DNA of 64,000 bases from Circinella umbellata (taxonomy: Eukaryota > Mucoromycota > Mucoromycetes > Mucorales > Lichtheimiaceae). How positions within the stretch are numbered: the stretch's first letter is position 1; each line of letters starts with the position of its first letter. Both the position numbers and the translations under genes were made by a program. Positions 31,298 to 43,559 of the stretch are shown here, piece after piece. The DNA lies in assembly GCA_025093555.1 (NCBI GenBank), contig JAIWNF010000023.1, positions 186,001 to 250,000 on the forward strand, written 5' to 3'. The notes under the pieces were generated by a model. It did no database searches, was not told the origin of the DNA, and worked only from the letters and a program-made list of their open reading frames with translations.

Positions 31298-33482
31298 ATT
31301 TATTTTGGAAGAACAGAAGAAGCATAGAAAGATATATATTTTTGATATTTAACTCTTTAAAAAACAACTCACGGATCTGTATATGTAACTATATTATTTT
31401 TATCAAGAGTAAGAAAAAAAAAGTAAAAGATATAAAAGAAAAAGTTGATACCATTATAATTGTTATTCTAAAATAGTATAATAAAATAAAGGCTGCGTAC
31501 TAATAGAACAGTCATTTGAAAACATAATTAATTTGTAAATCATCCATAGTAACAAGTATAGGAAACTTTGATTCAGATTTGGAGTCTTATATATAAGATA
31601 ATGCTAGGTATTAAATCATATTTATGCAACTTGTATATTGGGTTGTTCTTAAGATAGATTTGTGTGTGAAAAATAAATTGGAGTGACATCGTGAGTATAT
31701 ACTAAACGGTTGGGAATACATGGTATTTAAGAAAATTGTGATCTTTCTTTCTGAATCTGCAAATATGTGAATATAACTTCTTTACTACAAACAGTTAATG
31801 TACAGTAACGTGTACTGCGGTTAGTAAGAGTTAAAATTGTATGCGTTATTTGGCACTGTATATGCCAGGTAGGCTGTATACTACCTAATTAGCTTTCAAA
31901 GCTAGTCAATGATATACACTGTTTCGTTAAAATCAATGCTAGTCTATTGGTCTAGTCCAATCTATTCAACAATAATAACATCTGGAAAAAAAGGACAGAA
32001 TCATAATATCTTCATACATCAAACGTCCGCTTTTTTTCCTAGACATGTATTCTTTTAGAAGAAGGGTCCAGAAATACAGGTGTTGGCATATGAAAAATGC
32101 AGGCTTCGCCTGAAAAACAGGGAATTGGTGCACTGTTATGAAGAGTATGTGAATATGACATATGGGCAATAATTTAATTGAACTTCCATGTGCTGAGTAT
32201 ATAGTTAACAATGTTTTATATTGTTATAAAATAACACTCTGTTTATTTATCACATGCTCTTTTTTTTGAAGGAACATTCGATTTCAAGAAAAACATACGT
32301 AGCGCATAACTGCCCCTTTTTACCTTGATTGTGTGGTACTTTTTCAACAACTGGAAGTTTTTATTATTATGCTTGATAAATATTCAATACAGGTACGTAT
32401 ACATAAGAAGGAAATAGACATTTCTCTTCTCTAATTATTGTATGATGCCCAGTGATATTTGATGTAATGATGGATACAAGATATGTAACATCTGTGATAT
32501 CAAGTCATCTTGTACAGATTGTCAATGGATACTATTGGTTATTTCCAGCCCACGCACAGACCCTTGAAAACTTTTCCCACACACTCTATATCGAATTATT
32601 GGCTAAAATATTCCTTTACATAAGTTTAAAGCATATACTATGTACGGAAGACTGCGCAATAATATTAAAATATGTTGATCTTAGCTTAATTTCAACACTT
32701 TGAAAGTTCCGTGGTATATATAGGTAACAATAGCTAAAGCACCGCATCCTCTATATACCAGAGTTATTTATGTACTATGTAAGCTATTCAGTCGCAGATA
32801 TCATCGGGAAGTGCAATACAATAACAAGTTATTTGTTTGTTTTTTTGTCTCCCCAGCATTTTACCATAGTTGCGTATAGCAATTGTTACTATTGGTTGTA
32901 GGACTATGTTACTGAGGTTCCGACAAATAAACTGAAGGTCTTACTATTTGCCGCACAAATAATACTTCTTCTCTCAACTTTGATTATACCTGAAGTATCA
33001 TAATTCTGGAATTATTGTAATGGTTTCTAAAATCTATAGTAGTTAAAAATAGTAAAACCATTTATATACTCACTGACCTTTTATTATTATTTATTTATTA
33101 GTACATATGATACTTATATGTTGTGTTATAAAGAAAAACCAGGATGGTGATTATTAAACAAGAAAAAACAGCTTATTAATTAATACATATATCATCATCA
33201 ACAACTTGCTTTGCATTTCTATGCTACTCTTCCCCATCCATTCGTCTGAGAAACTTATTATTGATTACGAGAATATCACATGTAAACAGATGAAAGCGCA
33301 CAAAAAGTTGGTTTGTTTTATGAAAGACAATGACAACTTAATGCAGACAGAACAACAAATGAGTGGTACAGAGATTTTTATTTTCTTCTTTGCTTGAAAA
33401 ATAAACTTGACATTACTAAAAAGCTTATTGTCGGATATTTTTGGGTGTATGGTTCTCAATTTCTTTTTATGATATATATGTA

Positions 33483-33514
<32 letters not shown>

Positions 33515-34245
33515 ATGTACAAGTATTATAATAATAATATATATATTTTTGTAAGAAAAAATCATCATGCCAAAAATATTTATTTTGTTCTTTTCTTTCT
33601 ATCATGTTTACCGGAGTATGTAGTGCTATACTCCGTCGTTTTGTAATGCAAAATCAAATTTGTTATCAGTGAAAAAACAAGAGCTGTGGAAGTAATAGCG
33701 ATTAAAAGTCATTATCATTTTTACTGCGGTACGATGTTTTGGATTTAAATGATGGTAATGACATTTACGCTCTTGTTATTTGCGTAATGTGCAATTGTCG
33801 TAAGAGGAATAGTCTTGTCCATTTTTGGTTTTTTTTTTGGGCAAGATCGCCAAAACCATCCATGTTTTATTTTTTCTTTTGTCGGACTGAAACAAATTGT
33901 ATTGTTATTCATTATTAACGATGGGCAGCAATAATAATAAAGTAATAGATACATGGGTAGCATTGCCTTCATCAATAAAATAAATAAGTCGCATGGTATG
34001 TTTTATGTGTAAGTGATCATCGCTCCAAATTTTTCTTTGGTTTTATTTTTGTCGGTGGCGTAACAAATTCAAGCATGTTGGGGCTCACGTGAAAATACAT
34101 AAACCTATATTATATAGAATCAACCTGGTTACATTTTTTTTCTCTTTCCTTTTCTTTAAACACAATTTTTTTTCTTTTTTTTTCCCTTTTTCTTTATCAA
34201 AAGTTTATATCAATAATCATAAATAAGTAATATTTAGTTACCGTT
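31298..34245. other. AT-rich spacer, no gene seen
   Basis: 2.9 kb without a credible gene; frames are short and AT-driven. A simple AT repeat lies at about 33486-33513. The last 150 bases carry T/C-rich tracts typical of the promoters here. Confidence 0.5.
33486..33513. repeat. (AT)n microsatellite
   Basis: About 14 uninterrupted AT units in spacer DNA. Confidence 0.8.
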
Positions 34246-35128
34246 ATGAATAATACCAGATTACGAATGACACGTCCGTCTTCACGATCTACATCACCAA
34301 GCCGACCATCACCCTATCAACACCGTCCTTCACGTTCACCAATTATTCATCATCAACCCACAGCATCAAGTACAAGTACATGGCAGCAACTTGTTGTTCA
34401 AGCTGGTTCAGCAGCTGGAACAACTGCTGCCGTTGTTAGCGAAGAATCCATGAAATGTTTAAAATACTGTCTAAGTTGGCTTCGATACGCAATACAACGT
34501 ATTGAACAACAGTTAACAGTTGTAAGAAATTATCTTGTTTCTTTAGCAACAGCTTCATCATCGTCATCACTGTCAACAGTTCAGCATCATCAACCAGCTA
34601 GCCCACTTTCTTCTGTCAAAAGAGATATTGTAGAAACAGTTCGTAAAGTAGTAGATGTGATTAGTCGATATGCAAGTACATCACTTCCACACCATGCCAA
34701 AGTCGCAGTTCGTGGATTTATTTTAGATTTACCAAATCGATGGGTAATTAAAGTTTTTTATTTTATCAGAATCGAATCGGACACACAAAAAAAAAAATTT
34801 AGCATCATAATGCTGTTACTCACAATTTTTTTTTTCATAGGATATCCGATCATCACCAGCAGCATCACCTTTATTAACACCTACAGAAGGGCTATCTCCT
34901 GTTCAAGATGAAAATGCAATCAAGGTATTGACTTTTGGAAATGAATCTGTGGAAATGTTACAATCAATTTCAACAGTTTTTTCCGATACTGTGGATCGTG
35001 CCGAAATTTGGTTAGATCGATGGCGTACTGTAAGAGACTATGATAATGGAGGAAAAATTGATAATGATATTCAATTGCCCCCAATTCGTTCACTTAATAT
35101 CAATAGTCCTCCTAATCCACCTCTTTGA
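34246..35128 (+). CDS. Opi1-domain protein
   Basis: Two exons, 34246-34743 and 34841-35128, joined in phase 0; 261 residues. In yeast Opi1 represses inositol-responsive phospholipid genes and is held at the ER by phosphatidic acid; related filamentous-fungal proteins are described as clock-controlled. Residues 1-45 are Ser/Arg/Pro-rich. Conserved parts are a helical segment (CLKYCLSWLRYAIQRIEQQL), the family signature VAVRGFILDLPNRW split by the intron, and VLTFGNESVEMLQSISTVFSD...RAEIWLDRW. It is shorter than yeast Opi1 (about 400 residues) and shows no leucine zipper, so it may share the domain without the same target genes. Confidence 0.75.
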
Positions 35129-35311
35129 AAAGAAATTATAATTTACTTTTAAACTTCCTTTTTTATAACAAATATTTGTATTATTTATTATTATCGATTT
35201 CATGATATATGTATATATTATATTATTCTATACCCTTTCTTTTTTCTATTTAAAAATAATATCCAAAAAAAAAGTTTGTTTTTACTGCATTTTACAGTAC
35301 TATGTTATTTT

Positions 35312-36147
35312 TTACTCTTTTATACTATTGTCTTCTTTCAATTCATGCTTCTCTTGATGTTCATCCTTTTTTCCATCTTTCATGTTGCTATGCTGCTTGT
35401 TCTTCTCTTGTGAAATGAGACTTTTTGTTTTCTTTCTATTGACATATAGCATATTACCACGTTCATGTTTAACCTCAGCGTTAAACGGGTTATTATCTTT
35501 ATCAAATGCGTGGAAAGTTGGTCTCCCAAAAGAACCTTTAAGTTGTATATATCCACCTGCGGGACATGATATTATATAACCGGTTAAGTCTCCATGTTCG
35601 CCATTAATGTTTGAAACCTAATGTAATCACGTTAATTGATAATAATTAGTAAATCATGTACAGAGTGATATATCAAGTATAGTAATAAAAGAAAAGAAAC
35701 GGGAGAATAAGCATACCCAAAAAGACATAACAGAATCGGAATCTCGACTCTTGTTACAAGTTTTTTCGGATTGAGGACAACACGCACTTTCCCCTGAGGG
35801 TAATCGATCTCTTCGGAAGCGGCTACATTTTATAATCACACGTGGTGAGATATATGACAAGAATCAGGATAAATTAGTCATTTACAATGATTTTCAATAA
35901 ATCAATGCGTACGGAAAGAAAATATCATATGATCTTCTTTTTCCTAGATCATACGTATAAAAGAAAATTGATAGAGAAAATTATAAAATGTTATGTATAT
36001 TTACCTAAACGCATTTCCACCAGCCCCACTAATTTGGCGAACATAAAACTGAGTAGTGTCATCCATTCGATTATGAATACAATAACTGTATGCAGAGTGA
36101 GAGAAAAGAAGTAATATTATAGAGACAAGTGATAAAATACTACGCAT
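35312..36147 (-). CDS. small secreted cysteine protein, paralog A
   Basis: Three exons (minus): 36005-36147, 35717-35822, 35312-35617; 184 residues. A signal peptide (MRSILSLVSIILLLFSHSAYS) is followed by a mature N-terminus YCIHNRMDDTTQFYVRQ. Exon 2 carries a CC pair and a single Cys (SACCPQSEKTC) and ends in an FW pair. Exon 3 has ISCPAGGYIQLKG and ends in a Lys/Glu/Asp/His-rich tail. The intron positions and phases (2, then 0) are identical to paralog B at 37892-38799. The family is not one I recognise. Disulphide-bonded secreted protein is the structural inference; an extracellular or effector-like role is possible but unsupported. It lies in a convergent position with the Opi1-domain gene, whose stop is 183 bp away. 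Confidence 0.75.
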
Positions 36148-36545
36148 GGTGATAATTGATAAAATAAATTAAGTTTCTTAAAAAGTCTTGAGATGCAGGA
36201 ATTTTGAGTCTTTATATATATACTATATCGTTAATTCGTACTTCTGTTGTCATGTTATACATTAGCCAATAGTTTCCTTGCTTTGCCTCAATAGAAACTC
36301 TGATTTATTATCTTTAGTAGTACTTATCCCCCTTTGCATAATGAATTTCCTCACCGATACGTAGACTTATTTTCTTTGTTTTTTTCTATACCAATAATGA
36401 TCTTATTTTCTTCATTCAATTTAGACCCATTCTAGTTTATCAATGTTGAATAAGAGGTTTATGCCTTAATATGTAGTTGCCTCATTATAAAAAAAAATTT
36501 AAAACAAAATTGAGAAAACACGAGAAAATCTCAATTTATTTTCAT

Positions 36546-37283
36546 AGTGGGTGAAGGCAGCTTGTTTCCCTGGCAGGGATATAGTTCCTATTTGTACACA
36601 CTTGTTATATGGCACTGAGAAAATTGATGGTATAACCATCCAAGCTGAATTACTAGCAAGAAGACTGCTTGAAAAGACCACAAAGCGAAAGGCACTATAC
36701 TTTGTACGTACTGTAGATTATATTTTAGATTTATTAGAGTGAAAAAATGTATTGTCCTAAGCTAATTTGTATTATATTAACGCGATTAAAGTCATATTGA
36801 GTACTATATATGCGGTATGCCTTTTTGATATAAAACGTATGTAAAAAAAAAATGAGTAACATTTACTTTTTACAATATCAAATACAGTTGACATTTAGTG
36901 GTCTTGACCACAAGTTTTAATTTTTCATTACTTTAAAAGTACCAGCCATACCCATATCTTTTGTCCTTGCTGTAAACCCCCCCCCTCCCTCCCTCCCCCT
37001 GAAATAAGGCATACAGCTGGTTGTAATAACCTCAAATACTGTTTTTATTAATATTATTTTGGGGAAAATTCACCAGCAAAACTAATAATATCTTAATCAA
37101 AGAAGCGAGTTTGTTTATATCTTTGACAACAATCTTATAAAATCTTGTAAGTTTGAAATATATTATTATTATTTTGCAGGTAGATGACGCTTGGGATCAG
37201 AAAAGAATTAGTTTCTTTTCATATCAGAACTTTGATATTGAAACTGCTGAACAACAATCGAACTACGATCCGACTTTATATTG
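36546..37283 (+). pseudogene. orphan coding fragment, two joined exons
   Basis: An open segment preceded by a TAG acceptor (36543-36545) reads VKAACFPGRDIVPICTHLLY... to a GTACGT donor near 36702. A downstream segment after a TTTGCAG acceptor near 37180 reads DDAWDQKRISFFSYQNFDIE and stops at 37281-37283. Both are more coding-like than the surrounding DNA and join in frame, giving about 85 residues. No start exon or family is recognisable, so this may be the 3' part of a gene whose first exon is missed, or a relic. Confidence 0.3.
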
Positions 37284-37891
37284 ATAACTTTATTTTTACG
37301 TACAATATACGTACGTACGTACATTATTATCTAGTTTTTCATCAACAGTCATAAGCTATCAATCTAAAATTTAAAGGTGTCATTCAAGGCGAATCAACAA
37401 TAAGGTTCATAATACTGCAAAACTTTTATTATCCGATCTGACTCTCCACCATATGTTTGATGTAAAAAAACAATAAGATTCATTCATCACGTTAAACTAG
37501 CTTTTAGATTTATTACACACATGCATTGAAATATTGATTGTTATACGTAAAACCAAAGCAATGCGACCATTATCCCATTGGTGTATACCATTTATTAGTC
37601 TTTATCCATTGAAAAATGATATACGTATGTAACCATTGTTCTGGTGAATTGTACATTTCCTACGGCGCGACAATAAAATAATAGACTTATTAAACAAATG
37701 TACGTATGCATAAAAATATTTAAAAGTTTAAATCGTTGTTTCGTGTAACATTTATATAGCATAATAGTAATAAATAAAATAAATAACTGAATGGAGGAAC
37801 AAAAAAAGCTCTCCATATCTAACAAAAAAAATTCTAATAATATCTATTAATGGTGTTTTCTATTTGTAAATTAAGTTTACGTTGATAATAA

Positions 37892-38799
37892 TTAGTGTGC
37901 TTCAGATTTCATTGTTCCCTTGGGACTATCATCATCCATCTTTTCATGCTTCTCATTCTTATTATTATCGTGTTGATCCTCTTTGTCATCGTTCTCTTTG
38001 ATTTGATTTTTCTTGTTGTCTCCATTTTTGCGATCCTTGTTTTTTGGATATTTAGCATAAGTAAACATATTCTTGTAGGCATGAACTATTTTAGAATTAT
38101 ATGGTTCTTCATTGGTACCAATAACTCGAATTATGGGATTTTCGTATGTACCACCAAATTTAATATATCCATCAGAAGGACAGGTAATTTCAAATCCGCG
38201 ATTAGTTAATCCACCTGTTGAGTAATGACGCATCTATCAAATATATAAAATATAAGCAGCGAATATATATATTTAATGAGGTTGTCATTGTAATTGTTAT
38301 TATTAGATCTTCAATGTCGTCAAAATGTTAAATTATATATATTCAAAAAAAAAATCTTTCAACTTACCCAGAATTTGACTTCATAATTTCTATCTCCTGT
38401 GCTATCGCTACAATCATAATTGCCATAGGAACAACATTCCTTATCACCTGGAGACACACGAAAATGTTCAAAACGACTATTTTTTTTATACATATAGGAA
38501 TGTGAATGATAATTTTAGTTAGTCAGTAAAAAAAAATGTACACTCTGTTGTCTATATGCATGATGCACCAATAATTTTTCTAATCTTAGTAAAATAATCA
38601 AGAATAAATAATGTAATAAATATAATACATACGCGAAATAATTTGAATGACGACCTTGACCACCTGTTTGACGAATATAAAAACGTGTACCATCTGTCAT
38701 TTCATTGTAGATGCAATAAGAATATACATGGTTGGGTAAATTAATAAATAAGACTACAAGAGCCATAATAAAGTTTAATAATAAAGTGGTATAGCGCAT
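37892..38799 (-). CDS. small secreted cysteine protein, paralog B
   Basis: Three exons (minus): 38633-38799, 38368-38476, 37892-38233; 205 residues from the Met at 38799. That Met is chosen because it gives a signal peptide (MRYTTLLLNFIMALVVLF) aligned with paralog A; an upstream in-frame Met at 38886 would add a basic 29-residue leader. The mature part parallels A: YCIYNEMTDGTRFYIRQ, then FEHFRVSPGDKECCSYGNYDC and an FW end of exon 2, then FEITCPSDGYIKFGG. The C-terminus is a long charged tail of Lys, Asn, Asp, Glu and His. Intron phases match A exactly, so the pair arose by duplication. Function unknown. Confidence 0.75.
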
Positions 38800-39216
38800 A
38801 TTGAATATATGTTGTTTTATAAATAGTAAGTAGATTCTAGAAGGTTTGCGTAATAGCTTGTTAATATTTTTTTTTATTCTTGTCATGGTCGTAATTGTTA
38901 TTTATGCTTTTTTGATCTTTTGTTCGCTATATTTGGTAATAATTAGGTGTTGTATATGCACAATTATTAATATCAAATAACAATAGCTATTATTATTGTT
39001 TCTATTTTTGTAACTTTATAATAATTGAATGCACCATTTTCTCTTCATTGCCATCTACTGTTTTCTTTATTGTAATATTTCTTTTTTTTTGTTGTTGCTC
39101 CTTTCTAACAATATTAATAACATGTACAATGACGATTGTTCCATGTTTGAAAATTAGATAATAAAAATAGGAAGCCCAATGGATATATGCTAAAAAAAAA
39201 AAGGAAACAATAAAAG
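38800..39216. other. intergenic, no gene seen
   Basis: 417 bp, AT-rich, between the end of SGF11 and the start of paralog B, both on the minus strand: promoter of B and 3' UTR of SGF11. Confidence 0.5.
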
Positions 39217-40653
39217 TTATAGCTTTTCCGAGGAAGATGAAGTCTTGAGTTTTTTGATACGTGATATTCCATTGGTAGCTGAAGACTAATATATGAGGGG
39301 ATGATATTAGCATTACAAAAAAAAAAAATAAGAACCTTTTCTCCCTTATTCTCCTAATTAAAAGAAATAAAAACTAATGCTTACCGAGAGAGGTTTCTTC
39401 TTTTTTTTGTTATCCGAATGAGATGTTTCTGGATCGCTAAGTGCAATATGGTCGTCTGATGGCCCTGATGATTGTATTGCTGAAGATGCAAATGGTGATG
39501 CTGACCCGAGTCTATAATCATAATAATAATAATTTGATTTGATACCGCCAATCAACAAAAATAATTATTAAATGCCTTTCTTTGCTATATCTCTTTGTTG
39601 AATTATTATAATTAATTTGGTTATATCCCCGGATTTTTCTTTTTCTTTTATTCGAAAACTCACCGTCGGTTTGCTACTCGGCTTGATTGTCTTCCTGCAA
39701 GTCCTAAACATTTTTCTAGATGGGGGGCATATCTTACAGCAGCAATCATTCGACGACAACCAACACATTCATAAGATGGTAAACTATTTGCTGCATATGT
39801 ATTTCCATATATATCACATCCTGGCCTTGAAACTATACAACACGACGATGGTTTATTGTTAGTATTGTTAGTATTCTCATCATTCATTGTATAATAAAAA
39901 TAGCCCATCCACTGTTAAACCGAAAAAAAAATTACCGTATTGACGACACCTTTTTTTTAAGGGGGGAAGTTGAAATTATGACAGTAAAAAAAAAAGAACG
40001 GAAAAATATTTCATCGATGAGCTTTACTGTCATTCTTTACATCAATTTTTTTTTTCTTAATAACTTTACCTTGTTTGACATATTTGACAAATGTTATTTC
40101 CTTGTTTAATATCTCGATGAGCGTCAAATAAAACATCATATATACATTCATCAATTAATTCACCTAATAATGAGTAGGCCTGTAATCCCCCCCCCAAAAA
40201 AAAAAAATTATTTTAATATTATAATCAAACGAACAATGAATTAAAAAAAAAAGGAGCTGTTGATGTTATTGCATGTTGTACCATCGTTGCTTTTGTAATG
40301 CCGCCGGATGATCCGTTTTTTGTCCCGTTTGATTGTTGAGATAGTTTAGAAACATTATCTTCTAATACTGTATGTGTTTTTTGTAAATCATCCAATTTCT
40401 TATTACGTTCAGTGACCACTTTTCGGAAAAAACTGTATAATAAAAACCGGATATAATATACATATTAAGAACAAAAAAAAAAGTTAATAACGTCATTCCG
40501 TCCTCACTTTATTCTTTTTCAAGATGCATAAATAAGTAGTAAGGCAATTTACGCTTGATTTGCTTCCCGTTGTTTTTCAAGTTGTTGTTGTGAATCAGCT
40601 TGTGATGCTGCTGCTGAGGATTTGGATGATTTGGATGATTTGGATTTATTCAT
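39217..40653 (-). CDS. SGF11: SAGA-associated factor 11, DUB module
   Basis: Zinc-finger subunit of the SAGA histone H2B deubiquitinase module, working with Ubp8, Sus1 and Sgf73. Six exons (minus): 40553-40653, 40282-40432, 40070-40179, 39664-39825, 39385-39511, 39217-39285; about 239 residues. An Ala/Ser/Lys N-terminus and coiled coil precede the conserved helix AYSLLGELIDECIYDVLFDAHRDIKQGNNICQIC. The Sgf11 zinc finger follows: YECVGCRRMIAAVRYAPHLEKCLG and GRQSSRVANRR, with the C2HC ligands. The C-terminus is Ser/Lys-rich. The acceptor of the zinc-finger exon is placed at 39825 because it restores phase; this acceptor (AAG) is the weakest junction. It is longer than yeast Sgf11 (99 residues), nearer to animal ATXN7L3. 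Confidence 0.88.
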
Positions 40654-41025
40654 TTATGTTATAAAAACTGATTTTAATGTTGGTTGGATTGGATCAATAT
40701 TATTTGAAAATCGACAAAAAAAAAAAGGAAAGCTTTTTTTTTTGTCCCGCTGACTTTGTTGCTAGGAGGGGGGTTGGGGGGTTCAGAGAAGAAACTAACT
40801 CTTACTAGTTTATACTTAAAAATAAAGAGCACACACACACACACACACACATAAATAATGTAATTATAATAATCAATAACAATAACAATAACAACTCTTC
40901 AGCTTTAATATACAATTTATATTTGATATACAACAAAATAATAGATATAACGGTATAATGAAGAAATATTAAAAGAAAAAAAAAAAAGAGGGCTCTTCTA
41001 CAAAACTTTTTTTTTTCTTTCTTCT
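40654..41025. other. intergenic with (AC)n repeat
   Basis: 372 bp between the CCCH gene stop and the SGF11 ATG. It contains a 12-unit AC microsatellite at about 40830-40853 and several A/T homopolymers. Nothing else seen. Confidence 0.5.
40830..40853 (+). repeat. (AC)n microsatellite
   Basis: About 12 CA/AC units just after the stop of the CCCH gene. Confidence 0.8.
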
Positions 41026-42001
41026 CTACCAAGCCAAATTAGGTGCTGTATAATGGCTCGAAAGATCTGTATGAGGGTATTGATAGTGTTGCTGCCACAT
41101 AATCCAATTATTACTATCTTTATTATTGTTGCTTTCGTTATGGTTGTTATGGTTACCAAGTGATTCAACATTGTCATGCCGATGTTGAGTAATGGAAGAG
41201 AATGCAGCAAGTCGTTTATCCTTTTTTTGATTATCCATAAAAGTATTTAATAATATTTCGGGTGTCGAAACAGTTGATTTAAGTAGGGTAGGATAGTAGT
41301 AATGTTGATCTGCTGTTGTTGCCACTGGTGTTGGTGATGATGCAGTTATGGTTAAAGTTGCATTATTATTATTATTATTATTATTAATTGTAGGAGTGGT
41401 AGGAGTGAGAGTAGGTGTTGATATAATATTATTATTATTCGTTGTCAATATACATGCTGGTGTATTAATAGTGCTACTGTTACTACTGCTTGTACTACCA
41501 TCATCATCAGTGAGACGAGCACTTTCATCATGAATAAATGTACATCGAACACCATATAAACATGTCCCCGTCATGTGGTACGTTCGGCAGATTTCCGTTT
41601 TATATCGTACATGTCGTTGAACTGTTCTTAATTCTTGATCTCCATGAGCAAATCGACATTTTTTACCATATCTGTCAATAGTAACCATCATCATCCATCA
41701 TAATAAATGTTGTAGAGCAATAAGTATTTATTTTATTTTACGAGAATATTGGGATCATAATTATATTCCTGCTTCCTTTCCACTGTATTTCTCTCTCTTT
41801 TCTTTTTTTTTAAAAAAAAAAAAATTACCTGCAGTAACCCATTTCGACCCAGTTACGACACATTTCTGTCTTGTATAATTCAGGTTTTTTATCAGGATGA
41901 AGTCCATTTTTTTGTTTATTATCAACTTCGGTTGTAGATGATGTTACTGAAGTAATAGAAGAAGACGAAGATGAGGATGACGAAGGTGATGAAGGAAACA
42001 T
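41026..42001 (-). CDS. tandem CCCH zinc-finger protein, TTP/TIS11 (Cth2) type
   Basis: RNA-binding protein expected to bind AU-rich elements and promote mRNA decay. Two exons (minus): 41829-42001 and 41026-41671 in phase 2; 272 residues from the Met at 42001. After a Ser-rich start come two fingers, each led by YKTE: CRNWVEMGYCRYGKKCRFAHG and CRTYHMTGTCLYGVRCTFIH, both exactly C-x8-C-x5-C-x3-H; the intron splits the first. The spacing between fingers is that of the tristetraprolin family. The remaining C-terminal half is Asn/Thr/Ser-rich with runs of Asn and no visible NOT1-binding motif. The first 30 bases upstream are also open (Met at 42031) but the nearer Met fits better. Confidence 0.9.
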
Positions 42002-43559
42002 CTTTAAATAACAATAATAACAAAAAAACAAAAAGGAAATATAATATATAGATATATATATGTATCAATTCAACAAATTGACAGAAATAATAATAATAAT
42101 AATGGTATTATTTAAGAAGAAGAAGAATAATTATATATATAAAAAAAGGATTTGAGAGTATCGTTTTAATAATTGTTATATTTATATATAAAATAAAAGA
42201 AAGAAATTGAAAAGCAATAAGAAACAATAAGAACCAAGAAAACAAAGATATTTTTTTTTACATAAAAAAAAAAAGTAAACGAAACAAAACAAAATTAAAG
42301 AATTAAAGAAAACTAAAAAAAAAAAGTGCTTATGTCGGATTAGGGCAGGCTGATTTGCAAGAGAGAACGGTGATTTTTTGAGAACTGGACCAAAACTTTA
42401 TGGACAAAAAAAAAAAAAAAGTAAACAACATCCGGAGCGGGGTACTCTTGTGATAAAAAATAAAAAAAGGTTGGGTACACCATATTTTTTGAAGTAAAAT
42501 AATCATAGATATATGGAAGATACTCCTCTTTTATCATTAGTGTAGAAAGTGGTGGCATTCATTGGAACCGGTCCCCAACATCATCATCACCATCACCATC
42601 AGATAGAAGGTGAACGTGACAACACGGAGACTTGACCGAATCATCACTTCTAAAAAAAAGGGGGGGGGGAAAGAAAGTTTGGATAGAAAGGATTGTTTTT
42701 TATGCTAATATTGAGATGAATCCTACTTAAAAAAAAAGAATTTGTTTCTAGTATAGAAAGAGAAGAAGTGAAGGAGCTTTTTTTTTCATATTAGAATAAT
42801 TACGCATTAACATAAACTCCCGGGAAGGGAACAAAGATAAAGAGTGTGTGGAAGGAGAAAAAAAAAATGGCATGAAATTTTTTTTTTTTTTGACTTTTAT
42901 TGCATGAATGTTTTTTTTTAGTTCCCCCAAAAAGTATACAAAAAAAAACAAGCTTATAAACTATATTATCTATCATTATAAGTCCCACGATAATTTCATA
43001 TTTATCCATTATATACATACAATAGAAAAATAATATACGCCCAAAATCAAGGGTCCTCATACTCCTCCTCCTCTTTCTTCTTCTTCTCCTCTTCTTCTTT
43101 CCCTTCAATTTTGTTTCTCTCCCCCCACCCCCAAAATTAATAATAATAATAAAAATACACCACGTCAGTCAGTCAGAGGCAACTTTATCGTCCATTTTGA
43201 AACACAAGATCACAAACAAAAAAGAAAATGATTAATATATATTAGTAAATGTACAACACGTGCTTTCTTTTTTTTTTTTGAATGTCGTATTATATGGTTG
43301 TCATCGGGTACGATAATTTATCTAGTAGAACGCATTTGATACATACATAATATATAAAAACAACAGTAATGTTGATGTGAACGGATAAATAATAATAATA
43401 ATAGTAATAAAAGGTCATCCGGGGATAAACTTTGATCTTTTTTTTCTCCTTTTTTAAAAGAATTTCCTCTTTCTGCATAATTAGTTTATTATTTTCACAA
43501 TAAATATAATAATTATATATGTATATATATATTACTGATATATAAGATCTACTATTTTA
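42002..43559. other. AT- and purine-rich spacer, no gene seen
   Basis: 1.56 kb upstream of the CCCH gene. It has many A, T and G homopolymers, a CATCATCACCATCACCATC run near 42580, and a CTCCTCCTC/TTCTTC tract near 43055-43100. Frames are simple-sequence translations. It likely contains the CCCH promoter and a long leader. Confidence 0.5.

Noticed and set aside
38800..38886. Upstream Met for secreted paralog B
   Set aside because: It would place a basic 29-residue leader before the signal peptide and has no counterpart in paralog A.
39826..39908. Start of a separate zinc-finger gene at the Met at 39908
   Set aside because: The finger belongs to SGF11, whose helix exon lies just upstream; the Asn-rich start codes inside what I take as an intron because only the acceptor at 39826 restores phase.
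42570..42605. CAT/CATCAC repeat as a His-rich exon
   Set aside because: No open flanking frame or splice sites; simple sequence only.
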